Assembly (NCBI RefSeq): GCF_024808665.1
Contig: NZ_JANUBZ010000002.1
Coordinates: 564,017-628,016 of the forward strand
Length of the DNA stretch: 64,000 nucleotides
Direction of reading: 5' to 3'
From: Mucilaginibacter empetricola
GTDB lineage: Bacteria > Bacteroidota > Bacteroidia > Sphingobacteriales > Sphingobacteriaceae
The notes beneath the pieces were generated by a model. It ran no database searches, had not been told where the DNA came from, and worked only from the letters and a program-made list of their open reading frames with translations. Below, piece after piece: positions 51,484 through 60,617 of the stretch. Every line of letters begins with the position of its first letter. The first letter of the stretch is position 1. Made by a program: the position numbers and the translations under genes.

Positions 51484-52743
51484 ATGCAGGGAATTTTAAT
51501 TTTTTTATGCTGTTCGGTATTTATGGTTGGCACCTATTTAGTTTGGCCAAGCAGATACAATGTGATGGCTCATTTAAATGTAGGATTCGTCTTTATAGCC
51601 TATTTTATACCCGCAGTTATTTTAAAGGATCAGGAAGATTTCTCCAATGATGTTGTTTCTCTGTATACACTAATTTTGTTTATAGGAGCACTTTTTTTTA
51701 TAATAGGCCTTTATTTAGGGTTTTTGATTAAGCCCGTAAGGTTTTCCAATTTTTCGTTTGCCTTGCTTGATACGGAAGCATATAAGAGTAAAATTATTAA
51801 AGTAACCAAAGTGTTTTTGATTGGAGGTATTGTTGGGCAAACCCTCGGTTATTTAATGATGGGATTTGTACCTGCGTTTGCTGCCGACCCCGTAGCCGCT
51901 AAATTTTTCAGGGGAGAATATCAGGTGCCATTTTATGTTTCGATGGTTTATTTATCATCGTTCTTTATCCTTACAACGGTTACTCCAATCGCTATTATAA
52001 TTTGGTATAACAATAAAAAGAAAAAACTTTTTTTATTGGGCGCAATTATCGCTGTTGGATTAATGTCTGTATCGTTATCGCGGGGACCGGCCTTTAGTGG
52101 GGTTGTTTTGGCAATAGCTATAATTATGTCGTTTAAAAATAGGTGGACTTTTGCATTTTTAATAATCTTTCTTGTTTCCATTTATTTACTTAGTTCAATA
52201 TTTTATTTTGTTATTGGCGTACGGGATTTTGATCAGGTAAGTTCAAATTTTAAAGATGATCACCTTTTTTGGCGAGTGGCGTCAGCAGGCTCTATAGATA
52301 TCCAGGACCAATTAACTTTTATGGATTTTTTTGCTAAAAATCCGATATGGACATATGGACGAACTGTGTTGGGGGGGCTTGTTCCCAGCCATTATGCATG
52401 GAATCCAGCGGTTTATACCTTGAGGGTTACAAACCCTGGAGAAGATATAACAACACTAATTTCGGGCGGAAAGCGCCTGGCCTCCCCAATATGGGGGTAT
52501 GTTTCCTTTCAGTGGATAGGAGTGGTAGTGTTTTGTTTCTTGTCGGGATTTTTAAAAGGTTTGTTTTTAAAGTTTACCAAATATTGGATATATAAGTCGC
52601 AGTCAATTTTAATAGCAACCGTAATAATTGTTATAAATATATCCGTATTCTCAGCACTTTCTGAGTTCTTTATATTATCAATCTATGCACTTCCACCTGT
52701 TATTGTGTTAATGTTTTATGCATTTAGAGTTAAAGTCAATTAG
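51484..52743 (+). CDS. Wzy-like O-antigen/EPS polymerase, cluster 2
   Basis: This 419-residue protein has about 11 transmembrane helices and the late periplasmic loop (about 265-340: SAGSIDIQDQLTFMDFFAKNPIWTYGRTVLGGLVPSHYAWNPAVYTL). It is homologous to the polymerase at 35685-36992 over the full length, with matching pieces FMGYIPMFASDPYMAKQFKG there and MMGFVPAFAADPVAAKFFRG here. Divergence is considerable, as expected for enzymes with different repeat units. Confidence 0.85.
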   Translation: MQGILIFLCCSVFMVGTYLVWPSRYNVMAHLNVGFVFIAYFIPAVILKDQEDFSNDVVSLYTLILFIGALFFIIGLYLGFLIKPVRFSNFSFALLDTEAYKSKIIKVTKVFLIGGIVGQTLGYLMMGFVPAFAADPVAAKFFRGEYQVPFYVSMVYLSSFFILTTVTPIAIIIWYNNKKKKLFLLGAIIAVGLMSVSLSRGPAFSGVVLAIAIIMSFKNRWTFAFLIIFLVSIYLLSSIFYFVIGVRDFDQVSSNFKDDHLFWRVASAGSIDIQDQLTFMDFFAKNPIWTYGRTVLGGLVPSHYAWNPAVYTLRVTNPGEDITTLISGGKRLASPIWGYVSFQWIGVVVFCFLSGFLKGLFLKFTKYWIYKSQSILIATVIIVINISVFSALSEFFILSIYALPPVIVLMFYAFRVKVN

Positions 52744-52775
52744 CCTTATCATTTACAATAACTTATAAAATCATA

Positions 52776-53810
52776 ATGATAATTATTAACGCACGATTTC
52801 TTACACAAAAGGTAACTGGTGTACAGCGCTTCGCCATAGAAATATCAAAGATATTGCGCAAACTGAATCGTGAAATTGTTTTCGTTGCTCCGTCTGGCAT
52901 AATTGACAATGATTTGGCCAGGGAACTGGGAGCTATTGTTATTGGAAAAAGTAAAGGGACTGTTTGGGAGCAAATTGACTTAAGATTTTATTTAAGATCA
53001 AAAGGCAATCCTTTAGTAGTCAGCTTTTGCAATACGGGCCTCATTTTTTATAATAACCAGATAGTTACCATACATGATATGTCGTATAAAGTGAATCCCG
53101 GATGGTTTCCACGAACATTTTATTTATGGTATAATTTTCTGATTCCACATATTGCAAAAAGAAGCCTGAGATTGTTTACTGTTAGCAATTCTGCAAAAAA
53201 AGATATTCTTAAATACCTTAATATTAGGCAACAAAAGATAAGGGTTATATATAATTCTTCTAATTTGAATACAAATAATAACTTTGAGCAAATTGAAGAA
53301 GGCAGATATCTGCTCAGCGTTTCGTCATTAGATCCCAGAAAGAATTTAAACAATCTTTTGAAGGCGTATAAGGACATCGACACAAAAATCAATTTAGTTA
53401 TAGTAGGACTAAGGAAAGATAACTTTGAGTTAGACGAAACGCTTCTTAATGAACGCGTTATTGTTAAGAGTTATGTCTCGGATGATGAACTGGCTTCATT
53501 AATGAGATACGCCGAAGCTTTTGTATATTTAAGTTTATATGAAGGATTTGGTTTACCTCCTTTGGAAGCCATGAGTATGGGATGCCCGGTACTTGTATCA
53601 GATATCCCGGCTCATAGAGAAGTGTGCGGAGATGCAGCTTTGTACGCTGATCCATATAATGTGGAAGACGCAAAAGAAAAAATAACTAATTTATTAAATA
53701 ACGATCAGCTTAAAACAGAATTAATCCTGGCGGGAAAAAAGAATATAAAAAGGTTTAATTGGTTTGAATCGGCCCAAAAAGTATTAGATAGTATAAATGA
53801 ACTTGTTTAA
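52776..53810 (+). CDS. glycosyltransferase family 4, cluster 2
   Basis: This 344-residue GT-B enzyme begins IINARFLTQKVTGVQRFAIEISKIL, has VVSFCNTGLIFYNNQIVTIHDMSYKVNPGWFPRTF, LFTVSNSAKKDILKYLNI, YLLSVSSLDPRKNLNNLLKAY and the signature LYEGFGLPPLEAMSMGCPVLVSDIPAHREVCGDAALY. It resembles mannosyl- or rhamnosyltransferases of the WbdA/RfbU type. It takes the place of the GT4 gene at 37015 in cluster 1. The end overlaps the next gene by 14 bases. Confidence 0.9.
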   Translation: MIIINARFLTQKVTGVQRFAIEISKILRKLNREIVFVAPSGIIDNDLARELGAIVIGKSKGTVWEQIDLRFYLRSKGNPLVVSFCNTGLIFYNNQIVTIHDMSYKVNPGWFPRTFYLWYNFLIPHIAKRSLRLFTVSNSAKKDILKYLNIRQQKIRVIYNSSNLNTNNNFEQIEEGRYLLSVSSLDPRKNLNNLLKAYKDIDTKINLVIVGLRKDNFELDETLLNERVIVKSYVSDDELASLMRYAEAFVYLSLYEGFGLPPLEAMSMGCPVLVSDIPAHREVCGDAALYADPYNVEDAKEKITNLLNNDQLKTELILAGKKNIKRFNWFESAQKVLDSINELV

Positions 53811-54327
53811 AGAAATAAACGACGATCTGAAAGCCGCCAAAAGATTTTCATTAACAAATAAGGCTATAATTTTTTTTTTTAACAGAGGATTTCATGCGTT
53901 ATTATTTTATCGTTTTTCAAACTTATTTTATCGTTGCAAAATCCCGTTACTGCCATCAATATTAACCCGGATAGTACAAGTACTGTATGGAATTGATATT
54001 GATTTTAAGGCACAAATAAAGGGCGGCATTGTAATTGTACATGGGGTTGGCTTAGTTGTAGGTTCGGGGGTCATAATTCAGCCAGATGTTATTCTTTTTC
54101 ATGGAGTAACATTAGGGAGAAGAGGTGTAGGGCCAGTAATATCTCCCAGTGACGGTTACCCCGCGATTGAGAGAGGATGTATTATTTGTACCGGAGCTGT
54201 ACTTTTAGGTAATATAAAAATAGGGGAAAATACCACTATTGGCGCAAATTGTTTAATAACCACCAACATAGCAGCCAACAGCGTTTGTAAATTACCCGAT
54301 AACCATTTTGTTATAAATAATAAATAA
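53797..54327 (+). CDS. serine acetyltransferase-like hexapeptide acyltransferase
   Basis: This 176-residue protein has an N-terminal helical part (LFKEINDDLKAAKRFSLTNKAIIFFFNRGFHALLFYRFSNLFYRC) and a left-handed beta-helix with GGIVIVHGVGLVVGSGVIIQPDVILFHGVTLGRRGVGP, like serine acetyltransferases of polysaccharide clusters (WcaB/EpsC-like). It lacks the C-terminal tail of CysE, so it probably acetylates a sugar. It lies three bases before the GT4 gene with the TTG start. Confidence 0.88.
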   Translation: MNLFKEINDDLKAAKRFSLTNKAIIFFFNRGFHALLFYRFSNLFYRCKIPLLPSILTRIVQVLYGIDIDFKAQIKGGIVIVHGVGLVVGSGVIIQPDVILFHGVTLGRRGVGPVISPSDGYPAIERGCIICTGAVLLGNIKIGENTTIGANCLITTNIAANSVCKLPDNHFVINNK

Positions 54328-54330
54328 ATT

Positions 54331-55431
54331 TTGAAAGTAGCACTTGTACACGACTGGTTTACTGTAATTGGCGGCTCAGAAAATGTTCTTAAAGAAATTG
54401 CTGTTTTATATCCGCAGGCAGATATATATACTTTGGTGGCACAAGAAGAAACCATTAAGACATTAGGGTTAGAAAACAATAAGTTATTTACATCATTTAT
54501 ACAAAGACTACCCTTTGCTAAAACAAAATACCGCAATTATTTGCCGCTGTATCCTCTGGCAATTGAGCAGTTTGATCTGTCACAATATGATTTAATAATT
54601 TCGTCATCACACGCCGTAGCCAAAGGGGTTTTAACACATTCAGGGCAAATACATATTTGTTACTGCCATTCGCCAATGCGATATGCATGGGATCTTTATC
54701 ATCAGTATATTACCGACTTAGGGCTTAAAAAAGGCTTAAAAGGCTTCTTTGTAAAATTAGTTTTACACCGTATGCGTCAATGGGATGTGATTTCTTCAAA
54801 TAGGGTGGATTATTTTATTTCAAATTCTGATTATATCGGAAAGCGAATTGAGAAGATATACAGACGGGAAAGTAAGACGATTTATCCTAATGTAGCATTG
54901 GAGAATTTTGAACTTGGTGAAGCTAAAGAAGACTTTTACTTTACCTGTTCGCGTTTTGTTCCCTATAAAAAAATCGATCTTATCGTAAAGGCTTTTGCCC
55001 AGATGCCTGATAAAAAACTTTTTGTAATGGGCGACGGTCCCGATTTTAAAAGGATTCAAAAATTGGCAACCGATAATATTATTTTATTAGGTTATCAGCC
55101 ATTAAATATTTTAAAGAGTTATTTATCGAGAGCCAAAGCTTTTGTTTTTGCAGCCGAAGAAGACTTTGGCATATTACCTGTAGAAGCGCAGGCTTGCGGT
55201 ACCCCTGTAATAGCCTACGGACGGGGAGGTGTACGAGAAACTGTTATTCAGAACAAAACAGGTGTCTATTTTAATGAACAGAATGTCGCTTCAATAATTG
55301 AAGCAGTAAATTATTTTGAAAATAATTCTACGTTATTTATTCCTGCAGAAATTGCAAAGCACGCCGCTGCATTTTCATCTCAACGCTTCAGTAAAGAGCT
55401 AGCTCAGTTTATAAAAACGATAATTAGTTAA
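54331..55431 (+). CDS. glycosyltransferase family 4, cluster 2 paralogue
   Basis: The start is TTG at 54331 (MKVALVHDWFTVIGGSENVLKEI), at the same codon as the GTG start of the paralogue at 41058. The 366-residue protein has ICYCHSPMRYAWDLYHQYI, YFTCSRFVPYKKIDLIVKAFAQMP, MGDGPDFKRIQKLA and AAEEDFGILPVEAQACGTPVIAYGRGGVRETV. The paralogue pair is much more alike than any other glycosyltransferase pair in the window, which points to a conserved common step, such as transfer of the same sugar in both repeat units. That last point is inference. Confidence 0.9.
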   Translation: MKVALVHDWFTVIGGSENVLKEIAVLYPQADIYTLVAQEETIKTLGLENNKLFTSFIQRLPFAKTKYRNYLPLYPLAIEQFDLSQYDLIISSSHAVAKGVLTHSGQIHICYCHSPMRYAWDLYHQYITDLGLKKGLKGFFVKLVLHRMRQWDVISSNRVDYFISNSDYIGKRIEKIYRRESKTIYPNVALENFELGEAKEDFYFTCSRFVPYKKIDLIVKAFAQMPDKKLFVMGDGPDFKRIQKLATDNIILLGYQPLNILKSYLSRAKAFVFAAEEDFGILPVEAQACGTPVIAYGRGGVRETVIQNKTGVYFNEQNVASIIEAVNYFENNSTLFIPAEIAKHAAAFSSQRFSKELAQFIKTIIS

Positions 55432-55568
55432 GCGAAATACACCGCTTAATATTTTGGCTTTATAATTGCAGAAGATGGTTTAATGAAATATTTTCATTAA
55501 AGTGACTTTTTTTTGATACTATTTTATCTATTAGATTAATTTGTTGTAACTTTACAAAAACAAACCTT

Positions 55569-56918
55569 ATGTCTATACGCTACTCAAAACATCTTCCAGC
55601 AGCTGTGTTCGGTTCAGATTTGTTATTGTTGAACATAGCGCTCTACAATTCACATCTGATTACTTTTGATACTTATTTGGTACAAAATACCTCAGCAGTT
55701 TTTATAGCGGTTGTTAACATAGCATGGATAATTGTTTCTTTGGCTTCACGAAACTTTAATATCAAGCGCCCTCTCGTGCTCAGAGATAATATAAATAAGT
55801 TCTTGTTGACGCTTATTTATAATCTACTTCTTGTTTTCGGAATTATATATTTCTTTAAAATTTACGATATATCGCGCTCAGAGGTAATGATCAGTTATTC
55901 ATTATTCTTTTTGCTGATAATCATTCACAGGTCAATATTATTTTTCTTTTTAGATTACTATCGTAAAAAAGGCTACAATCATCGCCAGATATTAATTATA
56001 GGGGATGAAAATATAGCCGGTCGCTTAGTGAGCTCCTTTGCACATCATCCAGAATACGGCTATGACTTAACTGATTTTATAACCGAAAATCAGATATCCA
56101 ATATGCCCGAAGATATTTTAGTGAGTAATATCCTGGCAAAAAGGCCCGATGAAATTTTTATTTGCTATAAAGAAATGAACGGTGAACTGCTGAAAAGATT
56201 GATACGTATTGGCGATGAAAATTTTATAAAAATTAAAGTAGTTTCTGATTTGATATTGAGCAATAATTATGCTCAGTTGGTTAATTATGATAGCGTTCCG
56301 GTTTTACATATCACGTCACATCCCGAAATAAGCTTTAAAATAAGGGTGTTAAAAAGATGTTTTGATGTTTTATTTTCAACTGGAGTAATGGTTGCAGGAG
56401 CACCGGCTTTTTTAATTTTGTATATAGTAACCAAATCAACCTCTAAAGGACCTGCCTTTTATAAACAAGAGCGAATTGGACGACACGAAAAGCCATTCTA
56501 TATATATAAATTCAGAAGTATGTTTATAGATGCCGAGAAATTTGGTCCTCAATTGTCGAGCGATAATGATCCCCGTATTACCAAGTGGGGTAGGGTAATG
56601 CGGAAGACTCGTTTGGACGAATTGCCACAATTTTGGAATGTTTTAAAAGGCGAAATGTCAGTAGTTGGCCCGCGTCCGGAAAGACAGCATTTTATTGAAA
56701 AGATTGTTGAGAAAACCCCGAATTATAAAAAATTACTGCGTTTAAAACCTGGATTAACTTCGATAGGACAGGTTCACTATGGATATGCCGAAAATATTGA
56801 TCAAATGCGTACCCGAATGAGATATGATCTGCTTTACCTGCAAAACGTAAGCTTAAACTCCGATCTGGACATTATTTACAGAACGGTGAAAGTAATGATT
56901 CAACGTAAGGGTAAATAA
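55569..56918 (+). CDS. polyprenyl-phosphate glycosylphosphotransferase (WcaJ-like priming enzyme)
   Basis: This 449-residue protein has four N-terminal membrane helices (about 10-110), a Rossmann-like cytoplasmic domain (about 135-245, ILIIGDENIAGRLVSSF), a fifth helix, and the catalytic domain KRCFDVLFSTGVMVAGAPAFLILYIV, FYKQERIGRHEKPFYIYKFRSM, RKTRLDELPQFWNVLKGEMSVVGPRPERQHF. It starts polymer synthesis by moving a sugar phosphate, often glucose 1-phosphate, to undecaprenyl phosphate. It is the last gene of cluster 2; cluster 1 has no counterpart, so this enzyme may prime both polymers. Confidence 0.93.
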   Translation: MSIRYSKHLPAAVFGSDLLLLNIALYNSHLITFDTYLVQNTSAVFIAVVNIAWIIVSLASRNFNIKRPLVLRDNINKFLLTLIYNLLLVFGIIYFFKIYDISRSEVMISYSLFFLLIIIHRSILFFFLDYYRKKGYNHRQILIIGDENIAGRLVSSFAHHPEYGYDLTDFITENQISNMPEDILVSNILAKRPDEIFICYKEMNGELLKRLIRIGDENFIKIKVVSDLILSNNYAQLVNYDSVPVLHITSHPEISFKIRVLKRCFDVLFSTGVMVAGAPAFLILYIVTKSTSKGPAFYKQERIGRHEKPFYIYKFRSMFIDAEKFGPQLSSDNDPRITKWGRVMRKTRLDELPQFWNVLKGEMSVVGPRPERQHFIEKIVEKTPNYKKLLRLKPGLTSIGQVHYGYAENIDQMRTRMRYDLLYLQNVSLNSDLDIIYRTVKVMIQRKGK

Positions 56919-57065
56919 TTGGCTGCTGTAAATCAGTGGAATACTGGTAAAGAAATTTATTTTTGGCGGTTATTGCATTTTTCGTTTTTAACTAAGCAAC
57001 TTTTTTTTACATTTGCAGCTCTAAAAAATAATCCTAATCTGCATTCAGGATTAAAAACAATAACC

Positions 57066-57139
57066 GCGCCTATAGCTCAGTCGGTTAGAGTAGAAGACTC
57101 ATAATCTTTTGGTCCCTGGTTCGAGCCCAGGTGGGCGCA
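57066..57139 (+). tRNA. tRNA-Met (CAT anticodon)
   Basis: A 74-base cloverleaf: acceptor GCGCCTA (57066-57072) with TGGGCGC (57132-57138, one G-T pair), D-arm with AGCTCAGTCGGTTAGAG, anticodon stem GAAGA/TCTTT with loop CTCATAA and anticodon CAT at 57100-57102, and T-arm CCTGG-TTCGAGC-CCAGG. The CCA end is not encoded. It could be the elongator tRNA or a tRNA-Ile2 with modified C34; the sequence alone does not decide. It follows the exopolysaccharide region. Confidence 0.93.
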
Positions 57140-57144
57140 CTTCT

Positions 57145-57183
57145 AAAAAAAGCCGTTTTTGATATCAAAAACGGCTTTTTTTT
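57145..57183 (+). terminator. intrinsic terminator after tRNA-Met
   Basis: AAAAAAAGCCGTTTTTGA and TCAAAAACGGCTTTTTTT form a perfect 18-base stem with a minimal TA centre, with A- and T-runs on both sides, so it works in both directions. It begins six bases after the tRNA. Confidence 0.9.
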
Positions 57184-57216
57184 GTTTCTAAACGCGAAAT
57201 AGGATCCTTCGCCGCA

Positions 57217-57242
57217 CTGTTACTGTAACACTTTTGTAACAG
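57217..57242. promoter_or_regulatory. TGTTAC/GTAACA dyad upstream of the fucosidase gene
   Basis: CTGTTAC (57217-57223) and GTAACAG (57236-57242) are exact inverted arms with a 12-base spacer; a further TGTAACA at 57224-57230 and TGTTACA at 57264-57270 lie within the same 55 bases. A regulator site is possible. The rest of the 57184-57534 gap shows no gene. Confidence 0.3.
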
Positions 57243-57534
57243 GATTTACATGTTTTGTCGAAATGTTACAAATACGCTATAACCTTTCGCGTCATAATGT
57301 ATGTAAATTAGGTATGCAATTAGCAAAAAGTCGGATTTGTATAAAAAACAGTCCAATTAGGTCAATTATTTGACGCTTATTTGCTGGTAGATTTGATTTA
57401 TCAATTACTGATAGCGATCGTGATCATCGCCAGTAACCAATTATGGATAGTGACGCAAGAGAATTTAACCTGAACCAGGGTTGATTACTATAATAAAGTC
57501 ATATCTAAATAATGTATAAAAACAGGTCTGATTA

Positions 57535-59172
57535 ATGAAAAGAAGAACACTAATAAAGGGGTTAGCCACAGCATTACCCTCATTATACCTATCGAAACTC
57601 TACGCCAGCAACCTATTGCCGGCCTATTCAAATTCAGGTATTGCCACGGGGCCATTTCAACCAACATGGGCGTCATTAGCGCAATACCAGGTTCCGGATT
57701 GGTTCCGGGATGCCAAATTTGGCATATGGGCGCACTGGGGGCCGCAATGTCAACCCGAACGCGGCGATTGGTATGCCCGTGGTATGTACGAGGAAGGCAG
57801 CGACCTGTATAAATATCACATACAAAAATATGGACATCCTTCAAAATTTGGGTTCAAGGATGTGATTAACGAATGGAAAGCTGAGAACTGGAATCCTGAT
57901 GAATTGGTAGGCTTATACAAACGTGCCGGTGCCAAATACTTTATGGCTTTGGCCAATCATCATGATAATTTTGATTTATATGATAGCAAATACCAGCAAT
58001 GGAATTCTACAAAAATTGGCCCTAAGAAAGACCTAATCGGTGGCTGGGCTAAAGCGGCTAAGCAACACGATCTGCCTTTCGGTGTAACAGTACATGCGTC
58101 GCACCCATGGACCTGGTATGAGGTGGCTCAGGGCGCGGATAAAAGCGGGCCTTATGCAGGCATCCCTTATGATGGCAAGCTTACTAAAGCGGGCGGGACA
58201 GGTAAATGGTGGGATGGTTATGATCCACAGGAATTGTATGCCCAAAACCATGCACTAAGCCAAAATAGTGCCGACATGAGCAGCCACTGGGCTTGGGGTA
58301 ATGGCGCAAATGTGCCTGATAAAGCCTATTGCGATAAATTTTTTAACCGCACTATTGAACTAATTGACAAGTACGGCCCCGAACTCATTTATTTTGATGA
58401 CAATATGTTGCCGCTTTGGCCAATAAGTGATGTGGGCCTAAAAATTGCCGCGCACATGTACAATACCAGCATTAAAAAGCACGGTAAGCTGCAAGCTGCC
58501 CTGTTTGGTAAAATATTGGATGAGCAGCAGCGTAAATGTATGATATGGGATATTGAGCGTGGGCAAAGCAACCAGATTGAGCCGCTGCCCTGGCAAACAG
58601 ACACCTGTATTGGGAACTGGCATTATGATCGCCGCCTGTATGATAATAAGGGCTATAAAAGTGCCAAAACAGTGATCCATACTTTGGCTGATGTGGTAAG
58701 CAAAAACGGCAACCTGTTGCTGAACATCCCGGTACGTGGTGATGGCACTATTGACAGCGAAGAACGTGCTGTTGTGGAAGAGGTTGCCAGTTGGATGCAA
58801 ATTAACAGTGAAGCTATTTACAGTACACGGCCCTGGAAAGTATTTGGCGAAGGGCCGGCAATAGAATCGGCTGTGCCAATAAGCGCACAAGGCTTTAACG
58901 AAGGTAAAGGCAAGCCATTTGGTGCCGAAGATTTCCGGTTTACCGTAAAAGATAAAACCCTTTATGCCATTATGTTGGGTTGGCCGGCGGGAAATGAAGC
59001 CGTGGTTAAAAAGCTGGCAACGGGCAATCAGATGGGTAATATAAGCAGCGTAAGTTTGCTTGGAAACGAAAAGTTGAGTTTTGTGCAAACGACAATGGGG
59101 CTGAAAGTGAAGTTGCCGGAACAAGTTCCGGGTAATGATGCTTTCGTTTTAAAAATTGAAGGAGCTATATAA
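57535..59172 (+). CDS. alpha-L-fucosidase, GH29
   Basis: This 545-residue enzyme begins with a twin-arginine-type signal (MKRRTLIKGLATALPSLYLS). The catalytic barrel shows DWFRDAKFGIWAHWGPQCQPERGDWYARGMYEEGSDLYKYH, AKYFMALANHHDNFDLYDSKYQQWNSTKIGPKKDLIGGW, and GPELIYFDDNMLPLWP, where Asp288 or Asp289 is the probable nucleophile, followed by a C-terminal beta-domain. GH29 enzymes release fucose from glycans, including fucosylated xyloglucan. It is the first gene of the glycan-degradation group. Export by the Tat route implies action in the periplasm or on the surface. Confidence 0.92.
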   Translation: MKRRTLIKGLATALPSLYLSKLYASNLLPAYSNSGIATGPFQPTWASLAQYQVPDWFRDAKFGIWAHWGPQCQPERGDWYARGMYEEGSDLYKYHIQKYGHPSKFGFKDVINEWKAENWNPDELVGLYKRAGAKYFMALANHHDNFDLYDSKYQQWNSTKIGPKKDLIGGWAKAAKQHDLPFGVTVHASHPWTWYEVAQGADKSGPYAGIPYDGKLTKAGGTGKWWDGYDPQELYAQNHALSQNSADMSSHWAWGNGANVPDKAYCDKFFNRTIELIDKYGPELIYFDDNMLPLWPISDVGLKIAAHMYNTSIKKHGKLQAALFGKILDEQQRKCMIWDIERGQSNQIEPLPWQTDTCIGNWHYDRRLYDNKGYKSAKTVIHTLADVVSKNGNLLLNIPVRGDGTIDSEERAVVEEVASWMQINSEAIYSTRPWKVFGEGPAIESAVPISAQGFNEGKGKPFGAEDFRFTVKDKTLYAIMLGWPAGNEAVVKKLATGNQMGNISSVSLLGNEKLSFVQTTMGLKVKLPEQVPGNDAFVLKIEGAI

Positions 59173-59276
59173 TATTCACTCACGGTAAAGAATAAGTCAT
59201 TTTGTTTGCGAATAAAAGTTGTAAAGCCATTGGTTTAAATGAATTAGTTTTAAGAAAAAGAATCGAATCAAAATTT

Positions 59277-60044
59277 ATGAAATCGGAGCGTACCTCAAAA
59301 CGAAGACAATTTATTAAACAAGCCGGTATCGCGACGATGGCATCTTTTGTATCTGCCAATGCTTTTTCATCATTATCATCGCCCGCATCTGATTACACTC
59401 AAAAGACCGTATTATTTCAGGGCGACTCCATTACCGACGGCGGTCGGTCTTATGATAAAGATTGGAATCATGTTTTAGGGCAAGGTTATGTTTTTCTTGT
59501 TTCAAGCCAGCTTTGGTATGATCATATCAACCGGCCCATGATGTTTTTTAACAGAGGTATAAGTGGTAATACGGTAGATGATCTGTTATTAAGATGGCAG
59601 ACGGACACCATAGCTTTAAAACCTGATATTTTAACTATCCTTATTGGGGTTAATGATGCTTACCATGTCATCAAAAATATCAACCCTAAATCGGTTGATG
59701 AATTCCGGTCGTCTTACCAGGCACTCCTGCAGAAAACTAAAGATGCTCTTCCTGATACTAAAATTGTTTTATGCGAACCTTTTATTTTACCGGTGGGGCA
59801 AGTAAAAGACAGTCAAATTAATTGGCAAAATGCAATAGCGCCACGGCAGGCTATAGTGAAAGAGATGGCTACCTTATTTAATACAGTTTACGTACCACTA
59901 CAGGAAGTTTTTTTGTCGGCATGTAAAAAGAAATCGGCTGATTATTGGGTTTGGGATGGGATACATCCTATGCCAGCCGGGCATCAGTTAATTGCTCACG
60001 AATGGATAAGAATGGTAAAAAAAGAGCTAAAATTTCCGGCATAA
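59277..60044 (+). CDS. SGNH/GDSL-type esterase
   Basis: The start at 59277 (MKSERTSKRRQFIKQAGIATMASF) gives a twin-arginine signal; the longer TTG frame from 59202 is not needed. The 255-residue product has all SGNH blocks: LFQGDSITDGGR (nucleophile Ser51), NRGISGNTVDDLLLRW (Gly), ILIGVNDAYHV (Asn) and WDGIHPMPAGH with Asp227 and His230. Such enzymes remove acetyl groups from plant polysaccharides such as acetylated xyloglucan or xylan. It lies about 100 bases after the fucosidase gene on the same strand and ends at a terminator. Confidence 0.92.
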   Translation: MKSERTSKRRQFIKQAGIATMASFVSANAFSSLSSPASDYTQKTVLFQGDSITDGGRSYDKDWNHVLGQGYVFLVSSQLWYDHINRPMMFFNRGISGNTVDDLLLRWQTDTIALKPDILTILIGVNDAYHVIKNINPKSVDEFRSSYQALLQKTKDALPDTKIVLCEPFILPVGQVKDSQINWQNAIAPRQAIVKEMATLFNTVYVPLQEVFLSACKKKSADYWVWDGIHPMPAGHQLIAHEWIRMVKKELKFPA

Positions 60045-60089
60045 ACAGATTGTACAAATACCGTAACAAATTCCAATCACCCAACCGAT

Positions 60090-60146
60090 AGCCCGGCATA
60101 GAAAGTCTTTCTCAATATAAAAAGGATCTTTTTTGCCGGGCTTTAT
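60090..60146 (+). terminator. terminator after the esterase gene
   Basis: AGCCCGGCA (60090-60098) and TGCCGGGCT (60134-60142) form a perfect nine-base stem with a 35-base loop that can fold further (AAAGTCTTT, AAAGGATCTTT). A short T-rich tract follows. Confidence 0.7.
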
Positions 60147-60227
60147 ATCCTCAAATTATATAAAATTCAATTCCAATATCCGAATAAAATTTTTTTGCCC
60201 CCTTAAATGAGCGCCTTTTTTCAAATT

Positions 60228-60293
60228 GAACATTTGGTGCTCTATTTAATAACTTTTGTACCCCTTCGTTAATTTTTCTCTCCTGTAATTTTA
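60228..60293 (+). promoter_or_regulatory. conserved upstream box of the GH5 gene
   Basis: GAACATTTGGTGCTCTATTT, then AATAACTTTTGTACCCCTTC and a pyrimidine-rich stretch ending in TGTAATTTTAC. The same block in the same order stands before the GH31 gene at 62609-62674. It lies 325 bases before the GH5 start. The 573-base gap 60045-60617 holds this box, the terminator at 60090 and no gene. Confidence 0.6.
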
Positions 60294-60617
60294 CAATCAG
60301 TTTAATAAACCATTAACGCCTAAAGTATTAGTAATTAAATATTTATTGTTAGACGGATAGTCCTGTTTAATTTCTTTTACAGCGCGTTTGTTTTATTAAT
60401 TGTCCGTTCACCAGGCGGAAAATGACTTTAACCAATTAACCAAATAAACCGGTTCAAACCTGTTTTAATTCTACTAAGTGAAATTGATATCAAACCCTTA
60501 CCTGCAAGGTATGGCAAGCTCCTTATTGGTATATAAGCCAATACTTAATTGTCTTACACCTGCAATGGCCAATAATCCACAATGGCAAATTATAAATCAC
60601 CAATTTAATCAATTTTT

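Noticed and set aside
57066..57139. tRNA-Met as attachment site of an integrated island
   Set aside because: No integrase gene and no direct repeat of the tRNA 3' end was seen on either side in this window.
58438..59124. 228-codon minus-strand frame
   Set aside because: It lies entirely inside the GH29 gene on the opposite strand and has no protein-like features beyond being open.
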